Assembly (NCBI GenBank): GCA_037190145.1
Contig: JBBCJU010000006.1
Coordinates: 62,001 to 126,000, forward strand
Origin: 55-13 sp037190145
GTDB taxonomy: Bacteria > Armatimonadota > Fimbriimonadia > Fimbriimonadales > Fimbriimonadaceae
Direction of reading: 5' to 3'
Length of the DNA stretch: 64,000 nt
Part shown: one piece after another, positions 17,759 through 26,711 of the stretch
Position numbering within the stretch: position 1 is the stretch's first letter
How the letters are laid out: every line of letters starts with the position of its first letter
The notes under the pieces: generated by a model
Told to the model about the DNA's origin: nothing
Databases searched by the model: none
The model's input: the letters and a program-made list of their open reading frames with translations, nothing else
Position numbers and translations under genes: made by a program

Positions 17759-18448
17759 CTAGTCGTCGTTGTTGCCGAGGAACTTGTAGATTCCTGCACC
17801 AAGGACTGCACCTACAATCGGAGCCACCCAGAACAGCCACAGTTGGGACGTGGCCCAACCACCGACAAAGACGGCAACGCCCGTGCTTCTAGCCGGATTA
17901 ACCGACGTATTGGTTACCGGGATGCTGATAAGGTGGATGAGCGTCAAGCCAAGACCGATCGCAATCGGTGCGAAGCCAGCCGGAGCTCGCTTTGAGGTTG
18001 CGCCAAGGATGATGAGTAAGAACATCATCGTCATCACAATCTCAGTTACCAAAGCCGCAACCATGCTGTACTTACCAGGAGAGTGATCGCCAAATCCGTT
18101 GGATGCAAAGCCTGCGCTTACATCAAATCCAGCCTGACCACTTGCGATAAGGTAGAGGACGCCGGCCCCTGCAAGGCCCCCCAAAACTTGGGAGATGATA
18201 TAGGGAAGCACCTCTTTCGAGTCAAATCTGCCGCCTGCCCACAAGCCAATAGTGACCGCAGGGTTCAAATGACACCCTGAGATGTGGCCAATCGCATAGG
18301 CCATGGTGAGAACGGTCAAACCAAATGCGAGCGAAACTCCAACAAGACCAATCCCCACTTCCGGAAATGCTGCCGCAATAACTGCACTTCCACAACCTCC
18401 AAGAACCAACCAAAAAGTTCCAAAGAACTCTGCCCCGTATTTCTTCAT
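17759..18448 (-). CDS. aqpZ: Aquaporin Z-like water channel
   Basis: 229 residues, six membrane helices and two half-helices. Both NPA motifs are intact (GCHLNPAVTIG and SVNPARSTG). The Arg after the second NPA and the His in HISGCH favour a water-selective channel rather than a glycerol facilitator. I prefer the ATG at 18448 (MKKYGAEFF); a TTG and a GTG lie 9 and 6 nt earlier. AAGGG sits upstream. Inner membrane. A perfect hairpin follows the stop. Confidence 0.94.
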   Translation of the reverse strand: MKKYGAEFFGTFWLVLGGCGSAVIAAAFPEVGIGLVGVSLAFGLTVLTMAYAIGHISGCHLNPAVTIGLWAGGRFDSKEVLPYIISQVLGGLAGAGVLYLIASGQAGFDVSAGFASNGFGDHSPGKYSMVAALVTEIVMTMMFLLIILGATSKRAPAGFAPIAIGLGLTLIHLISIPVTNTSVNPARSTGVAVFVGGWATSQLWLFWVAPIVGAVLGAGIYKFLGNNDD

Positions 18449-18559
18449 ATCCACCAACCCTTGACCGCTAAAGTCACAGAATGTTCCAGTAAAAGTGTAC
18501 AGGCAATTTATCTTTAGACTTAAAACACTTCGAATACTGCGTGCAGTTTTTGAGTTGCT

Positions 18560-19327
18560 TTAGCTTTGTCGCACGCGCTTCGAAACGTATTTGGCAATGA
18601 GAGTCGGGAATAAACGAGCTAAGCTTAATCCCCAAAAATAGGATCGTGGAGTAATGAGTCGGGGACGTGGTTTTTCTATTCCATCAACAATATCTCTCGC
18701 GACAATTATTGGATCGGCTTTTTTCAGACCCGTTAATCCATATGTAAGAGATGTATCCACCAGTCCAGGAATGACTACGGTAACGTGAATTCCTGAGTTT
18801 CTTAGTTCGTTACTTAGCCCCGTGCTAAATCTGTGAATGGCGGCTTTTGTGCTGGAATAGAGTGCATCATTTGGAAAAATGATGTCGTTTGTGACACTTC
18901 CCATAACCATAAAGTGCCCAGCTTTTTGGTGGCGAAAGACGGGGAGGACGGCTCGAACTGTACGGAGGGTAGCTAGATAGTTTAATTCGATAAGTCGTGT
19001 CACATCTTCATCTGAGGCGGATTCAACAGAGTGAAGACAACCTTGACCTGCACAAGTCACAAGTACATCTATTCGACCAAATCTTTCAAGAACTTGATGG
19101 ATACCCGACTCAATGCTTCCTGGTGAAGTGACATCCAAGCTCAACACCATTCCTTCTCCGCCAGCGTCCTGTACTCGCTGTAACACCGACTCTAGTTCAG
19201 TTGAACGGCGGGCAACGAGTGCGATTTTCATTCCCCGTTGACCACAGACGATAGCTGTTGCGGCTCCGATTCCGCTTGATGCCCCGGTGATCAAAACTAC
19301 TTTGGATTCTGGGCGACGGGTTGTCAT
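18560..19327 (-). CDS. Short-chain dehydrogenase/reductase
   Basis: 255 residues, classical SDR. The cofactor loop is TGASSGIG near residue 13. ALVARR after beta-2 suggests NADP(H) preference. Catalytic Ser is in VMGSVT and the Tyr-Lys pair in YSSTKAA. The usual NNAG is changed to TCAG. The C-terminus carries an extra hydrophobic and basic stretch (residues 225-250), which may associate with membranes. I start it at the ATG where the SDR fold begins; a longer frame reaches 19381. The substrate cannot be told. Confidence 0.88.
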   Translation of the reverse strand: MTTRRPESKVVLITGASSGIGAATAIVCGQRGMKIALVARRSTELESVLQRVQDAGGEGMVLSLDVTSPGSIESGIHQVLERFGRIDVLVTCAGQGCLHSVESASDEDVTRLIELNYLATLRTVRAVLPVFRHQKAGHFMVMGSVTNDIIFPNDALYSSTKAAIHRFSTGLSNELRNSGIHVTVVIPGLVDTSLTYGLTGLKKADPIIVARDIVDGIEKPRPRLITPRSYFWGLSLARLFPTLIAKYVSKRVRQS

Positions 19328-19486
19328 CTTATGTGGGTAGGTGAAAAAACCCTGCCTTGAGCGTAGTATGAACGATAACACTTGTTACCTTTTAATCCGT
19401 GGTGCCGCATTGTCTTCGGGGCCTTGAAATCCACGAGTGTCGCATCATTTTCTTGCTTCTATCTTAAGGGTAGTCTCGTACTTACA

Positions 19487-20491
19487 ATGATGAAGCCGTT
19501 GCGCGTCTTGCCTTTACTCGCTTTGATTGTTGCTTTTGGATGCTCAGAGAGCGAGAATTCGGCAGCCAATGGTTCAGGTTCCGGTGAACCTAAATCTGAC
19601 TTCAAAGTTGCATTGCTTACTCCCGGGCCTATCAGCGATGCGGGGTGGAATGCGCTCGCTTACGATGGTCTCCAAGCAATCAAGGCTGATCTGGGAGCCG
19701 AAGTTAACAATCAAGAGGCCACTGATTCAGGAATTCGCGATGCAATGCGAACCTATGCTCAGGATAAATACAACCTGATCATCGGTCACGGCTACGAGTA
19801 CAACCAAGTTGAAGCAGAGGTCGCAAAAGATTTTCCTGACACGGTCTTTGTCAGTTCGTCGGGTGGCCTTAGCGGAGCGAACTTTGGCGGCTTTAGGTTC
19901 TATCTTGAGCAGGGGTTCTACTTGGCCGGAATGATGGCGGCAGATATGAGCAAGACCGGTGTTATTGCGACGGTTGGGTTGGAAGTGCCTTCAATCATCT
20001 CAACCTTCAAGGCTTTTGATGCCGGAGCGAAGTCAGTAAAGCCAGGCATCAAGATTGTCCGTAAGCTGGTTCCGCTGCCAGGAAACGATCCTGCTGCTTA
20101 CAAGCAAGCGACACTAGCGGCAATCGCGGAGAAGGCTGACTACATCATTCACCAGGCAAATCAGGGTGCACAGGCGGTCTTTAATGCCGCAAAGGAAAAG
20201 AATGTAAAAGTCTTTGGGTCCAACGCAGATCAAAATGCTAATGACTCGGGTGTGGTGATAGGTTCTGCTGTCATCGTGGCTAAGCCTGCGTTTCTGGACA
20301 TAGCCAAGCGAGTCAAAGATAAGAGTTACAAGGGCGGAATTGATCTTATCGGTATGGAAAAAGGAGCGATCGATTTCGTGATCAATCCCAAGTTTGCGGA
20401 TCAGGTTCCTGCCGAGTTAAAGGCTAAGCTCGACCAAGTTAAGTCCGATATCACTTCTGGCAAATTCATCGTTCCCAAGGACGATTTTTAA
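19487..20491 (+). CDS. BMP family ABC transporter substrate-binding lipoprotein
   Basis: 334 residues. A lipoprotein signal ends at VAFGC. The mature domain has the PnrA/BmpA pattern (KVALLTPGPISDAGWN near the start, then GLQAIKADLG, IIGHGYEYNQ, and the ATVGLEVPSIISTF strand). Characterised relatives bind purine nucleosides for import. First gene of a five- or six-gene operon; the ATPase begins 6 nt later. The Ser/Gly-rich stretch after the lipid Cys is a normal tether. ATGs at 19487 and 19490 are equivalent candidates. Confidence 0.93.
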   Translation: MMKPLRVLPLLALIVAFGCSESENSAANGSGSGEPKSDFKVALLTPGPISDAGWNALAYDGLQAIKADLGAEVNNQEATDSGIRDAMRTYAQDKYNLIIGHGYEYNQVEAEVAKDFPDTVFVSSSGGLSGANFGGFRFYLEQGFYLAGMMAADMSKTGVIATVGLEVPSIISTFKAFDAGAKSVKPGIKIVRKLVPLPGNDPAAYKQATLAAIAEKADYIIHQANQGAQAVFNAAKEKNVKVFGSNADQNANDSGVVIGSAVIVAKPAFLDIAKRVKDKSYKGGIDLIGMEKGAIDFVINPKFADQVPAELKAKLDQVKSDITSGKFIVPKDDF

Positions 20492-20497
20492 TCTCTC

Positions 20498-21952
20498 TTG
20501 AGCGAACTTGTTGTTGACAGTGTCTCCAAGCGCTATGGTTCGGTTCGAGCCTTGGAGAACGTGTCGACACGATTTTCTTCGGGAGAAATTCATGCTGTTC
20601 TGGGCGAGAACGGTGCGGGAAAGTCAACGCTTATGGGAGTGTTGGCTGGTTTCATCGCTCCTGAGAAGGGGACAGTAAAGCTGGATGGCAAGCCCCTGCC
20701 TCTGGGGAAGCCATTTGAGTGTCGTCGCGCCGGAATCGCTATGGTTCACCAGCACTTCATGCTGGTGCCCGAGTTTTCGGTGGCCGAGAACCTAGCCCTA
20801 GATCGCCTTGGTGGGCTGTTGGGCATGCTCAATGTGCCCGAGCTTGCTAAACCAGCTGTAGAATTGGCCAAAGAACTTGGATGGGAGGTCAATCCCGATA
20901 CCAGAGTTCGGAGCCTGCCGGTTGGTGTGCAGCAGCGCATCGAGATCTTGAAAGTGCTCGCCGATGATTCGCCGGTGGTGATTTTGGATGAGCCGACTGC
21001 GGTTCTCGGACCCGAGGAAGTTTTTGATCTTTTCCGGGTTCTGAGGAACCTAAGAGAACGAGGAAAGATCGTGATTCTGATTGCTCACAAGCTGAGCGAG
21101 GTTTTGGCCATTGCAGACCAGATCACCGTTCTCCGAAAGGGCGAGTTCATGGCCACCGCTGCGATTCGTGACGTTGACGAAACTCAACTGGCTACCTGGA
21201 TGGTGGGGGAACTTCCGCCTGATCTCAAAAAGGAACCTAGAGCCGAAACTCAACCCGGTCTTCGGCTATCGAATGTATGGGCAAAAGGAGATCGTGGCGA
21301 AGATGCGTTGAGAGGCATTTCGCTAGAGGTACGCAGAGGCGAGATTCTGGGGATAGGTGGGGTTGATGGGAATGGTCAAGTTGAGCTGGCGGAGGTCGCG
21401 ACGGGGGTTCGCTTCATCAGCGAAGGCACAGCCGAATTCAATCGAGCCATCGACCAAACGAACAATCGAGCAATTGCTTACATTCCCCAAGATCGCCAGC
21501 TTGATGGTCTCGCTCTTAACATGAGTATTCGAGACAACATGCTCATCGAAGGTCACCGACGAAGTGAATTGACAAAGGGGGCATTTCTCAGACTCTCAGC
21601 GATTCGAAATTGGTCCGCTCGGTTGGTGGATCAATTTCAGATCAAAACTCCAAGTTCCCAGGAGCTTGCCGGAAGTCTGAGCGGAGGGAACCAGCAGAAG
21701 GTAGTCGTGAGCCGAAACTTGGACAAGACACCTGATCTCTTGGTTGCGGTGAATCCAACGAGAGGGCTCGATATTCGTGCTGCGGATTTTGTCCAACGCC
21801 AGATTCTGAAGGCTCGAGATGAAGGAGCAGCGGTGCTTCTCATTAGCACTGACTTGGACGAGCTCGCGAACCTGGCGGATCGTTCGTTGTTTCTGTCTCG
21901 TGGGGAACTCAGGGAAGCTGAGGACGCCGCGAGCTTGGTGGGTGGCGTATGA
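20498..21952 (+). CDS. ABC importer ATPase, nucleoside/sugar type (two fused nucleotide-binding domains)
   Basis: 484 residues with two ATPase domains, as in RbsA/NupO. Domain 1: Walker A GENGAGKST, Walker B VILDEPTAVLG. Domain 2: the P-loop is degenerate (GGVDGNGQVE), with signature LSGGNQQKVVVSRNL and NPTRGLD; this asymmetry is normal in the family. Starts at a TTG with no obvious Shine-Dalgarno, 6 nt after the binding-protein gene, so reinitiation is likely. Its stop overlaps the ATG of a small 52-codon frame (ATGA). Peripheral on the cytoplasmic face, partner of the two permeases downstream. Confidence 0.93.
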   Translation: MSELVVDSVSKRYGSVRALENVSTRFSSGEIHAVLGENGAGKSTLMGVLAGFIAPEKGTVKLDGKPLPLGKPFECRRAGIAMVHQHFMLVPEFSVAENLALDRLGGLLGMLNVPELAKPAVELAKELGWEVNPDTRVRSLPVGVQQRIEILKVLADDSPVVILDEPTAVLGPEEVFDLFRVLRNLRERGKIVILIAHKLSEVLAIADQITVLRKGEFMATAAIRDVDETQLATWMVGELPPDLKKEPRAETQPGLRLSNVWAKGDRGEDALRGISLEVRRGEILGIGGVDGNGQVELAEVATGVRFISEGTAEFNRAIDQTNNRAIAYIPQDRQLDGLALNMSIRDNMLIEGHRRSELTKGAFLRLSAIRNWSARLVDQFQIKTPSSQELAGSLSGGNQQKVVVSRNLDKTPDLLVAVNPTRGLDIRAADFVQRQILKARDEGAAVLLISTDLDELANLADRSLFLSRGELREAEDAASLVGGV

Positions 21953-22107
21953 GAAGGTTCTGTGGCCCATTCCAGCCTAAGCCGTTTTATGGCTACCACG
22001 ACACAACGGGACAAGCTGTGACCTGGAACGATCAGAATCTAACTGTCGACTTGCGATCCTCAATCTACTCTCCCGCTAATCGTGCCTTACAGGGAGAGGC
22101 ACCGTGA
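21949..22107 (+). CDS. Candidate small protein, 52 residues, in the BMP transporter operon
   Basis: A complete frame fills the otherwise empty gap between the ATPase and permease genes. It begins at an ATG overlapping the ATPase stop as ATGA and ends at a TGA overlapping the permease GTG as GTGA. The product is soluble-looking, with a basic start (MRRF), aromatic residues in the first third and no membrane helix or signal peptide. I do not recognise it. The exact double 4-nt coupling argues for translation. It could instead be only a ribosome relay between the two larger genes. Confidence 0.55.
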   Translation: MRRFCGPFQPKPFYGYHDTTGQAVTWNDQNLTVDLRSSIYSPANRALQGEAP

Positions 22108-23132
22108 ATCGCTACGCTTTTTCAGGGCTTACCCTTCTTTGCCTTATTGGGGTCTTGTTCCTCACGCTCATGGTTTTGACTCCTGATGCCCTGGGATCAA
22201 TGAAGCTTCTTTCTCAGGGGGCATTTGGCAATCAGCTCGGGATTACTCGAACCTTAGTGAAATGGATTCCTTTGGTGCTCACGGGGCTTGGCATGGTGGT
22301 GGCCTGGCGCGGAGGGATGTACAACATTGGAGGCGAGGGACAGTTTGTAGTTGGGGGGATCATGGGAGCGTTTGCGGCTCGTCCCCTTTTGGAATCGGGA
22401 ATGGGCTGGCCAGTCGTTGCCTTTCTTGTGTTGGGAGCAAGTCTTGTGGGGGGGGCAGCCTGGGGTTGTCTAGCCGGATGGTTGTTTGTGAAGCGTGGGG
22501 TGGAGGTAGTGATATCCACTATCCTCCTTAACTTCATTGCCATCCAGACTCTGGCTTATTTGATCACGGGTCCGTTACAGGAGAAAGCACGCAGGTTGCC
22601 GCAGACTGATCGGTTGGGTAACGCTCAATCCCTTCCGAAGTTTAACTCCTCGTATGATCTGCACTACGGCATTTTTCTGGCTCTGATACTAGTTGCTCTG
22701 GTTGCGGTTTTCCTTTATCGAACGAAGGCTGGTTTCCAGTTGAGATTAGTTGGAGAAAACGATCGAGCGGCAAGGGCCAACCGTATATCTTCCTCCAGAT
22801 CAAAGCTCTTGGCGATGTCTGTATCCGGTGGCCTCTGTGGATTGGCCGGTGGAGTGGAGTACATGGGGGTAACCCAACAACTAGGGCAAGGGTTCTCACA
22901 GAATTGGGGCTTCCTAGCCATCCCAGTGGCGCTACTTGCGGGTTTGAATCCTATCGTCGTCTGTTTGAGCGCACTTTACTTCGCAGCGATTTTAGCGGGA
23001 TCTAGGAATCTGTCTGGATTTACGGCGGATGGCACGGTTTTGATCTATGTGGTTCAAGCCGTAGCGGTTCTTGGACTGGTAGCGCTAAGAAGGTGGACGT
23101 CCGTACGCATGAGACCCGCGGAGGCCACGTAA
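22104..23132 (+). CDS. ABC importer permease 1 (BMP/nucleoside system)
   Basis: 342 residues, polytopic inner-membrane protein. The family motif YNIGGEGQF near residue 75 is the cytoplasmic loop common to nucleoside/ribose-type permeases. About eight to nine hydrophobic helices. GTG start with an excellent AGGGAGAGG about 4 nt upstream; the GTG overlaps the stop of the 52-codon frame. It is followed by the second permease with a TAATG overlap. Confidence 0.92.
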   Translation: MNRYAFSGLTLLCLIGVLFLTLMVLTPDALGSMKLLSQGAFGNQLGITRTLVKWIPLVLTGLGMVVAWRGGMYNIGGEGQFVVGGIMGAFAARPLLESGMGWPVVAFLVLGASLVGGAAWGCLAGWLFVKRGVEVVISTILLNFIAIQTLAYLITGPLQEKARRLPQTDRLGNAQSLPKFNSSYDLHYGIFLALILVALVAVFLYRTKAGFQLRLVGENDRAARANRISSSRSKLLAMSVSGGLCGLAGGVEYMGVTQQLGQGFSQNWGFLAIPVALLAGLNPIVVCLSALYFAAILAGSRNLSGFTADGTVLIYVVQAVAVLGLVALRRWTSVRMRPAEAT

Positions 23133-24001
23133 TGGATTGGGCGTTCCTCCTGGTGGTTTCCACGCCCTTGATCCTGGCGGCATTGGGTGAGACTGTCGGG
23201 CAGCGAAGTGGAGTTCTGAATATCGGTTTGGAAGGGACGATGCTTTTTGGAGCGTTCTTTGGATTCCTGATTGCCGGGCGGACAGGAAGCGTGGCGTTAG
23301 GCTTTGGATTAGCCGCATCCCTTGGTCTTGCCATCTCACTATTCTCCGGCTTGTTCACCGTGAAGCTGGGTTCTGACCAGGTTGTAGTAGGGACGGCGAT
23401 TAACTTTCTGGCTTTAGGGGTTACTGGGCTTGGGTTCCGGCGAATCTATGGTCAGTCAGGGCAACTTTTGAGCAGCCCAGAAATTCCGAAGTTCTTAGGG
23501 TTAGATCCTGTCTGTCTTTTTGCGATTGCTTTGATTCCCATGATTTGGTTTTTACTTATGCGAACCAAGTGGGGATTGGCGCTTAGAGCCAGTGGGGAAT
23601 ATCCTAAGGCAGTGGAGGCCTCGGGTTTTTCTGTAGGAAAGATTCGGCTTACGGCCCTGGCTTTGGCGGGAGCTTTAGCAGGACTTGGGGGAGCACACCT
23701 ATCTCTTGGGGTAGCAGGCACCTTTGCCGAAGGGATGACGGCCGGGCGGGGATTTTTAGCCATTGCCTTGGTGACATTTGGCCGATGGAGACCCGGTTTT
23801 GTAGCGGTTGCAGCATTGCTGTTAGGCTACACTCAGTCTCTTCAGTACAGCTTGCAGGGGAAAACAGTGTTAGGGGTGATGGTGCCTTCTCAGTTGTGGC
23901 TTGCCCTTCCGTATGTTCTGGCACTTTTGGTGCTAGTCTTTGTTGGATCAGGAACGGTTACACCAAAGGCTCTCGGTAAACCGTATGAGAAAGAGGCATG
24001 A
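23132..24001 (+). CDS. ABC importer permease 2 (BMP/nucleoside system)
   Basis: 289 residues, polytopic. LNIGLEGTMLFGAF near residue 30 is the motif equivalent to that of permease 1, and the two form the heterodimeric channel. The ATG at 23132 shares its A with the TAA of permease 1. Its stop overlaps the start of the PTPS-like gene (ATGA), so the transporter and that enzyme are made together. Confidence 0.92.
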   Translation: MDWAFLLVVSTPLILAALGETVGQRSGVLNIGLEGTMLFGAFFGFLIAGRTGSVALGFGLAASLGLAISLFSGLFTVKLGSDQVVVGTAINFLALGVTGLGFRRIYGQSGQLLSSPEIPKFLGLDPVCLFAIALIPMIWFLLMRTKWGLALRASGEYPKAVEASGFSVGKIRLTALALAGALAGLGGAHLSLGVAGTFAEGMTAGRGFLAIALVTFGRWRPGFVAVAALLLGYTQSLQYSLQGKTVLGVMVPSQLWLALPYVLALLVLVFVGSGTVTPKALGKPYEKEA

Positions 24002-24813
24002 GCAGTAAGGTGCGATTGACACGGCGAGTCACATTCTCAAGCGGGCACCGCTATTGGCGAGCTGACTTATCTACAGTGGAGAACCATGCCCTGTTTGGTC
24101 CCTGGGCAAGCCCCTATAACCACGGTCACAACTATGTGCTTGATGTGACGGTAGAAGGCCAGGTGGATGAAACTACGGGAATGGTGGTCAATATCAAGCG
24201 CATAGATGATGTGCTCAAGGAGAGAATCGTTCGCCAGTTTGACCAGCGAAGCATCAATGATGAGATTCCTACCTTTTCCACGCGGGCACCCTCCCTTGAA
24301 AACTTGATGTTGTTTATTCGCGATGAGCTTTCTGGATCACTGCCCAATGAATGTCAGTTTATTGGCTTGAGACTTGAAGAGATGCCGACATTTTTCGGCG
24401 AATTGGATTCTAAAATGACGCTAACCCGAACCTATGAATTTGCGGCCTCGCATCGTTTACACGCTCCCGCTCTTAATGACGATGAGAACCTGTTGCTGTT
24501 TGGGAAGTGCAATAACGCAGCTGGGCACGGTCACAACTACATTCTAGAGGTGACCTTAGAGGGCCAAATCGATCCTCGCACGGGGATGATGGTGGATTTG
24601 GGGGCCCTTGATGGAGTCGTTCACGCCGAAGTCGTTGATCGCTATGACCACAAGAACCTCAATGAGGACATTCCAGAGTTTCAAGGTCGGCCTACGACAA
24701 CAGAGATTGTGACTCAGGAGATTTTTAAGCGCCTAAAGGGAAGTGTCCCAGCCACATTGAGCCGAGTAAGACTGTGGGAAACAGCGCGGAATATGTTTGA
24801 AGTCACCGCCTGA
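23998..24813 (+). CDS. Tandem 6-pyruvoyl-tetrahydropterin synthase / QueD-like protein
   Basis: 271 residues made of two PTPS domains in one chain (about 5-135 and 138-270). Domain 2 is complete: zinc His in ASHRLH and GHGHNY, and the catalytic Cys in LFGKCNNAAGHGHNY, the PTPS-type motif. Domain 1 keeps the zinc His pattern (SGHRYW, NHGHNY) but has no Cys in the matching loop (LFGPWASPYNHGHNY), so it is probably inactive as a synthase. The family converts dihydroneopterin triphosphate to 6-pyruvoyltetrahydropterin or 6-carboxytetrahydropterin, the latter in queuosine synthesis. Translationally coupled to a nucleoside-type importer. Two hairpins follow. Confidence 0.92.
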   Translation: MSSKVRLTRRVTFSSGHRYWRADLSTVENHALFGPWASPYNHGHNYVLDVTVEGQVDETTGMVVNIKRIDDVLKERIVRQFDQRSINDEIPTFSTRAPSLENLMLFIRDELSGSLPNECQFIGLRLEEMPTFFGELDSKMTLTRTYEFAASHRLHAPALNDDENLLLFGKCNNAAGHGHNYILEVTLEGQIDPRTGMMVDLGALDGVVHAEVVDRYDHKNLNEDIPEFQGRPTTTEIVTQEIFKRLKGSVPATLSRVRLWETARNMFEVTA

Positions 24814-24875
24814 TCGACACGATAGAAGTCTCGTGTCGACTGAATCGACATGAGGAAGGTGTCATGTCGATTTTT
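24814..24875 (+). terminator. Tandem hairpins ending the BMP-PTPS operon
   Basis: Hairpin 1: TCGACACGA (24814-24822) with 24831-24839. Hairpin 2: AATCGACATGA (24843-24853) with 24862-24872, followed by TTT. The stems share the TCGACA start. Confidence 0.85.
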
Positions 24876-24900
24876 GGGGATAGTTTAAACATGATTAGCC

Positions 24901-24906
24901 TACAAT
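24901..24906 (+). promoter_or_regulatory. Leaderless -10 of the Fic gene
   Basis: TACAAT, exactly 6 nt before the GTG start codon at 24913, leaving no room for a 5-prime UTR. Confidence 0.65.
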
Positions 24907-24912
24907 AGATGT

Positions 24913-26001
24913 GTGGATCCGAGTCGGCCTTACAATGATTTGCCCAAACTTCCTCCCAAAAACCTAGTAGAGAGTGAGTCCGTACTTAGGAAATTAGGGG
25001 ACGTGAAAGCAGCTCTTGCTTCTTTGAAAGAGGCGGGCAGAAAAATCCCCGATCAATCAGTTGTCTTGCAGGCGATGGCCTTGCAGGAAGCGAAGCTCTC
25101 AAGCGAGATTGAAAACATCTTCACGACTAATGATGAACTGTATCGACAGATCGAAGGTGGCGAGGAGCATCAGAGTCCGGCAGTTAAGGAGATTCGACGC
25201 TACCGACATGCTCTTTGGAGTGGGTATGAACAACTTAAGACGAGGAAGATTGATTTGGAACTTATCCACTTTCTGGGTAAGGAAATCCTTGAGAGGGATA
25301 TTTCTTTCCGAGTGGGGCCAGGAACCCGAATTGGCAATAGAAGAACCGGAAAGATCGTTTATACACCTCCTGAGGGGCAGTCACGAATTATTGAGTTGCT
25401 AGATAACTTGATCAGATATTTGGAAGCTGATGCCACAGCTGATCACTTAGTTAGAATCGCGGTTGGACACTACCAATTTGAAGCCATCCATCCCTTTGAG
25501 GATGGAAACGGCAGGACTGGCCGGGTTCTGAACTTACTAGCAATGGTTCAGCACGGAGTCCTTGATTTACCTATCCTCTATCTCAGTCAAGAGTTCTTGG
25601 AGAATCGGCGCGAGTATTACGAACGATTGAGAGACGTGACCGAGAAGGGAGCTTGGGAAGCATGGGTCCTGTTTTTCTTGGAGTGTGTGGAGATGACGGC
25701 GATTATTACTCGGCGACAGTTTCAACAGGTAGAGGATGCTGTTGCGGATGCAAAGTTTCGTAATCAAGAAGCATTTGGTAGGAGTGTCCCTGCTGAAGTA
25801 ATTGAACTCATCTATACGAAGCCCTATTGTCGTATTTCAGATCTAGTGCAGCATGGATTTGCTAAACGACAAACTGCAGCGTTATATCTGAAACGTCTTG
25901 AGTCTATCGGGCTAGTCAGTTCGATTCGACAATGGCGAGAGATTTTGTATCTTAACGATCGACTCATGGATATTCTCTCTCTAAAACCAGATGTGAGCTA
26001 G
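24913..26001 (+). CDS. Fic domain protein, class II (self-inhibited), probable AMP-transferase
   Basis: 362 residues. The Fic motif HPFEDGNGRTGR starts at His193. An N-terminal inhibitory helix with SxxxEN (Ser63-Asn68) matches the class II autoinhibition motif, in which Glu67 would block ATP. A C-terminal winged-helix segment (ISDLVQHGFAKRQTAALYLKRL) is typical of this subfamily. Fic enzymes transfer AMP or other groups to target proteins; the target is unknown. GTG start with its -10 only 6 nt away. The next gene follows after 5 nt, so they are likely co-transcribed. Confidence 0.93.
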   Translation: MDPSRPYNDLPKLPPKNLVESESVLRKLGDVKAALASLKEAGRKIPDQSVVLQAMALQEAKLSSEIENIFTTNDELYRQIEGGEEHQSPAVKEIRRYRHALWSGYEQLKTRKIDLELIHFLGKEILERDISFRVGPGTRIGNRRTGKIVYTPPEGQSRIIELLDNLIRYLEADATADHLVRIAVGHYQFEAIHPFEDGNGRTGRVLNLLAMVQHGVLDLPILYLSQEFLENRREYYERLRDVTEKGAWEAWVLFFLECVEMTAIITRRQFQQVEDAVADAKFRNQEAFGRSVPAEVIELIYTKPYCRISDLVQHGFAKRQTAALYLKRLESIGLVSSIRQWREILYLNDRLMDILSLKPDVS

Positions 26002-26006
26002 AAAAA

Positions 26007-26711
26007 ATGACCAAACGAATTCTTATTACCGGGGCGAGTAGTGGTATTGGGCGTGCAGCCGCAATCCAGCTGGCGGGCCCAGGTGTGCATTTAGCTCTGG
26101 TGGCCCGGCGAGAAGTGGAGTTACAGGAGACGGCGGACATATGCTCGGAGAAAGGGGCTTCCGTCGAAATCTATCCACGAGATATAGGTGAGCTAGAGAA
26201 AGTTTCGGTTCTTGCGGAGGCGTTTGTAGCGGATTCGGGGTACCCGGTTCTCATCAATGCAGCGGGTATAGGCATTTTTGGCTCTTTTGCCGACTTAGGC
26301 TGGAGCGATATTGAGCGACAGTACACCGTGAACTTTCTGGCTCCGGCCATGCTTATTCATGCCTGCCTTCCCAAGATGTTGGCGTGCGGCGGTGGACAGA
26401 TTATCAATGTTCTAAGCATGACCTGCGTTCATGTACTTCCTGGTGGAGGAGGATATTCCCCCGCAAAGGCAGCTTTACAGATGTTGGGGAAGGTGGTTTC
26501 TCAGGAATATCGGAATCAGGGGATTCGGGTAACTAACTTGATGCCGGGAGCTACCGATACGCCAATCTGGTCTGGTTCCCCGATGGAGTCTAGGATGAAT
26601 GAAATGATCCCGACCGGTGAGGTTGCCAACTTGATTGCTCACTTGGTTGAAAGCCCAGATAGCTACACCATGGACGAAGTCCTGATGATGCCTCGCGGCG
26701 GCGTTTTGTAG
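26007..26711 (+). CDS. Short-chain dehydrogenase/reductase
   Basis: 234 residues, classical SDR: TGASSGIG near residue 8, ALVARRE suggesting NADP(H), NAAGIG, catalytic Tyr and Lys in GGYSPAKAALQ. The usual catalytic Ser position reads NVLSMTC. The C-terminus is short. It starts 5 nt after the Fic stop. Related in fold, not closely in sequence, to the SDR at 18560. Substrate unknown. Confidence 0.88.
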   Translation: MTKRILITGASSGIGRAAAIQLAGPGVHLALVARREVELQETADICSEKGASVEIYPRDIGELEKVSVLAEAFVADSGYPVLINAAGIGIFGSFADLGWSDIERQYTVNFLAPAMLIHACLPKMLACGGGQIINVLSMTCVHVLPGGGGYSPAKAALQMLGKVVSQEYRNQGIRVTNLMPGATDTPIWSGSPMESRMNEMIPTGEVANLIAHLVESPDSYTMDEVLMMPRGGVL

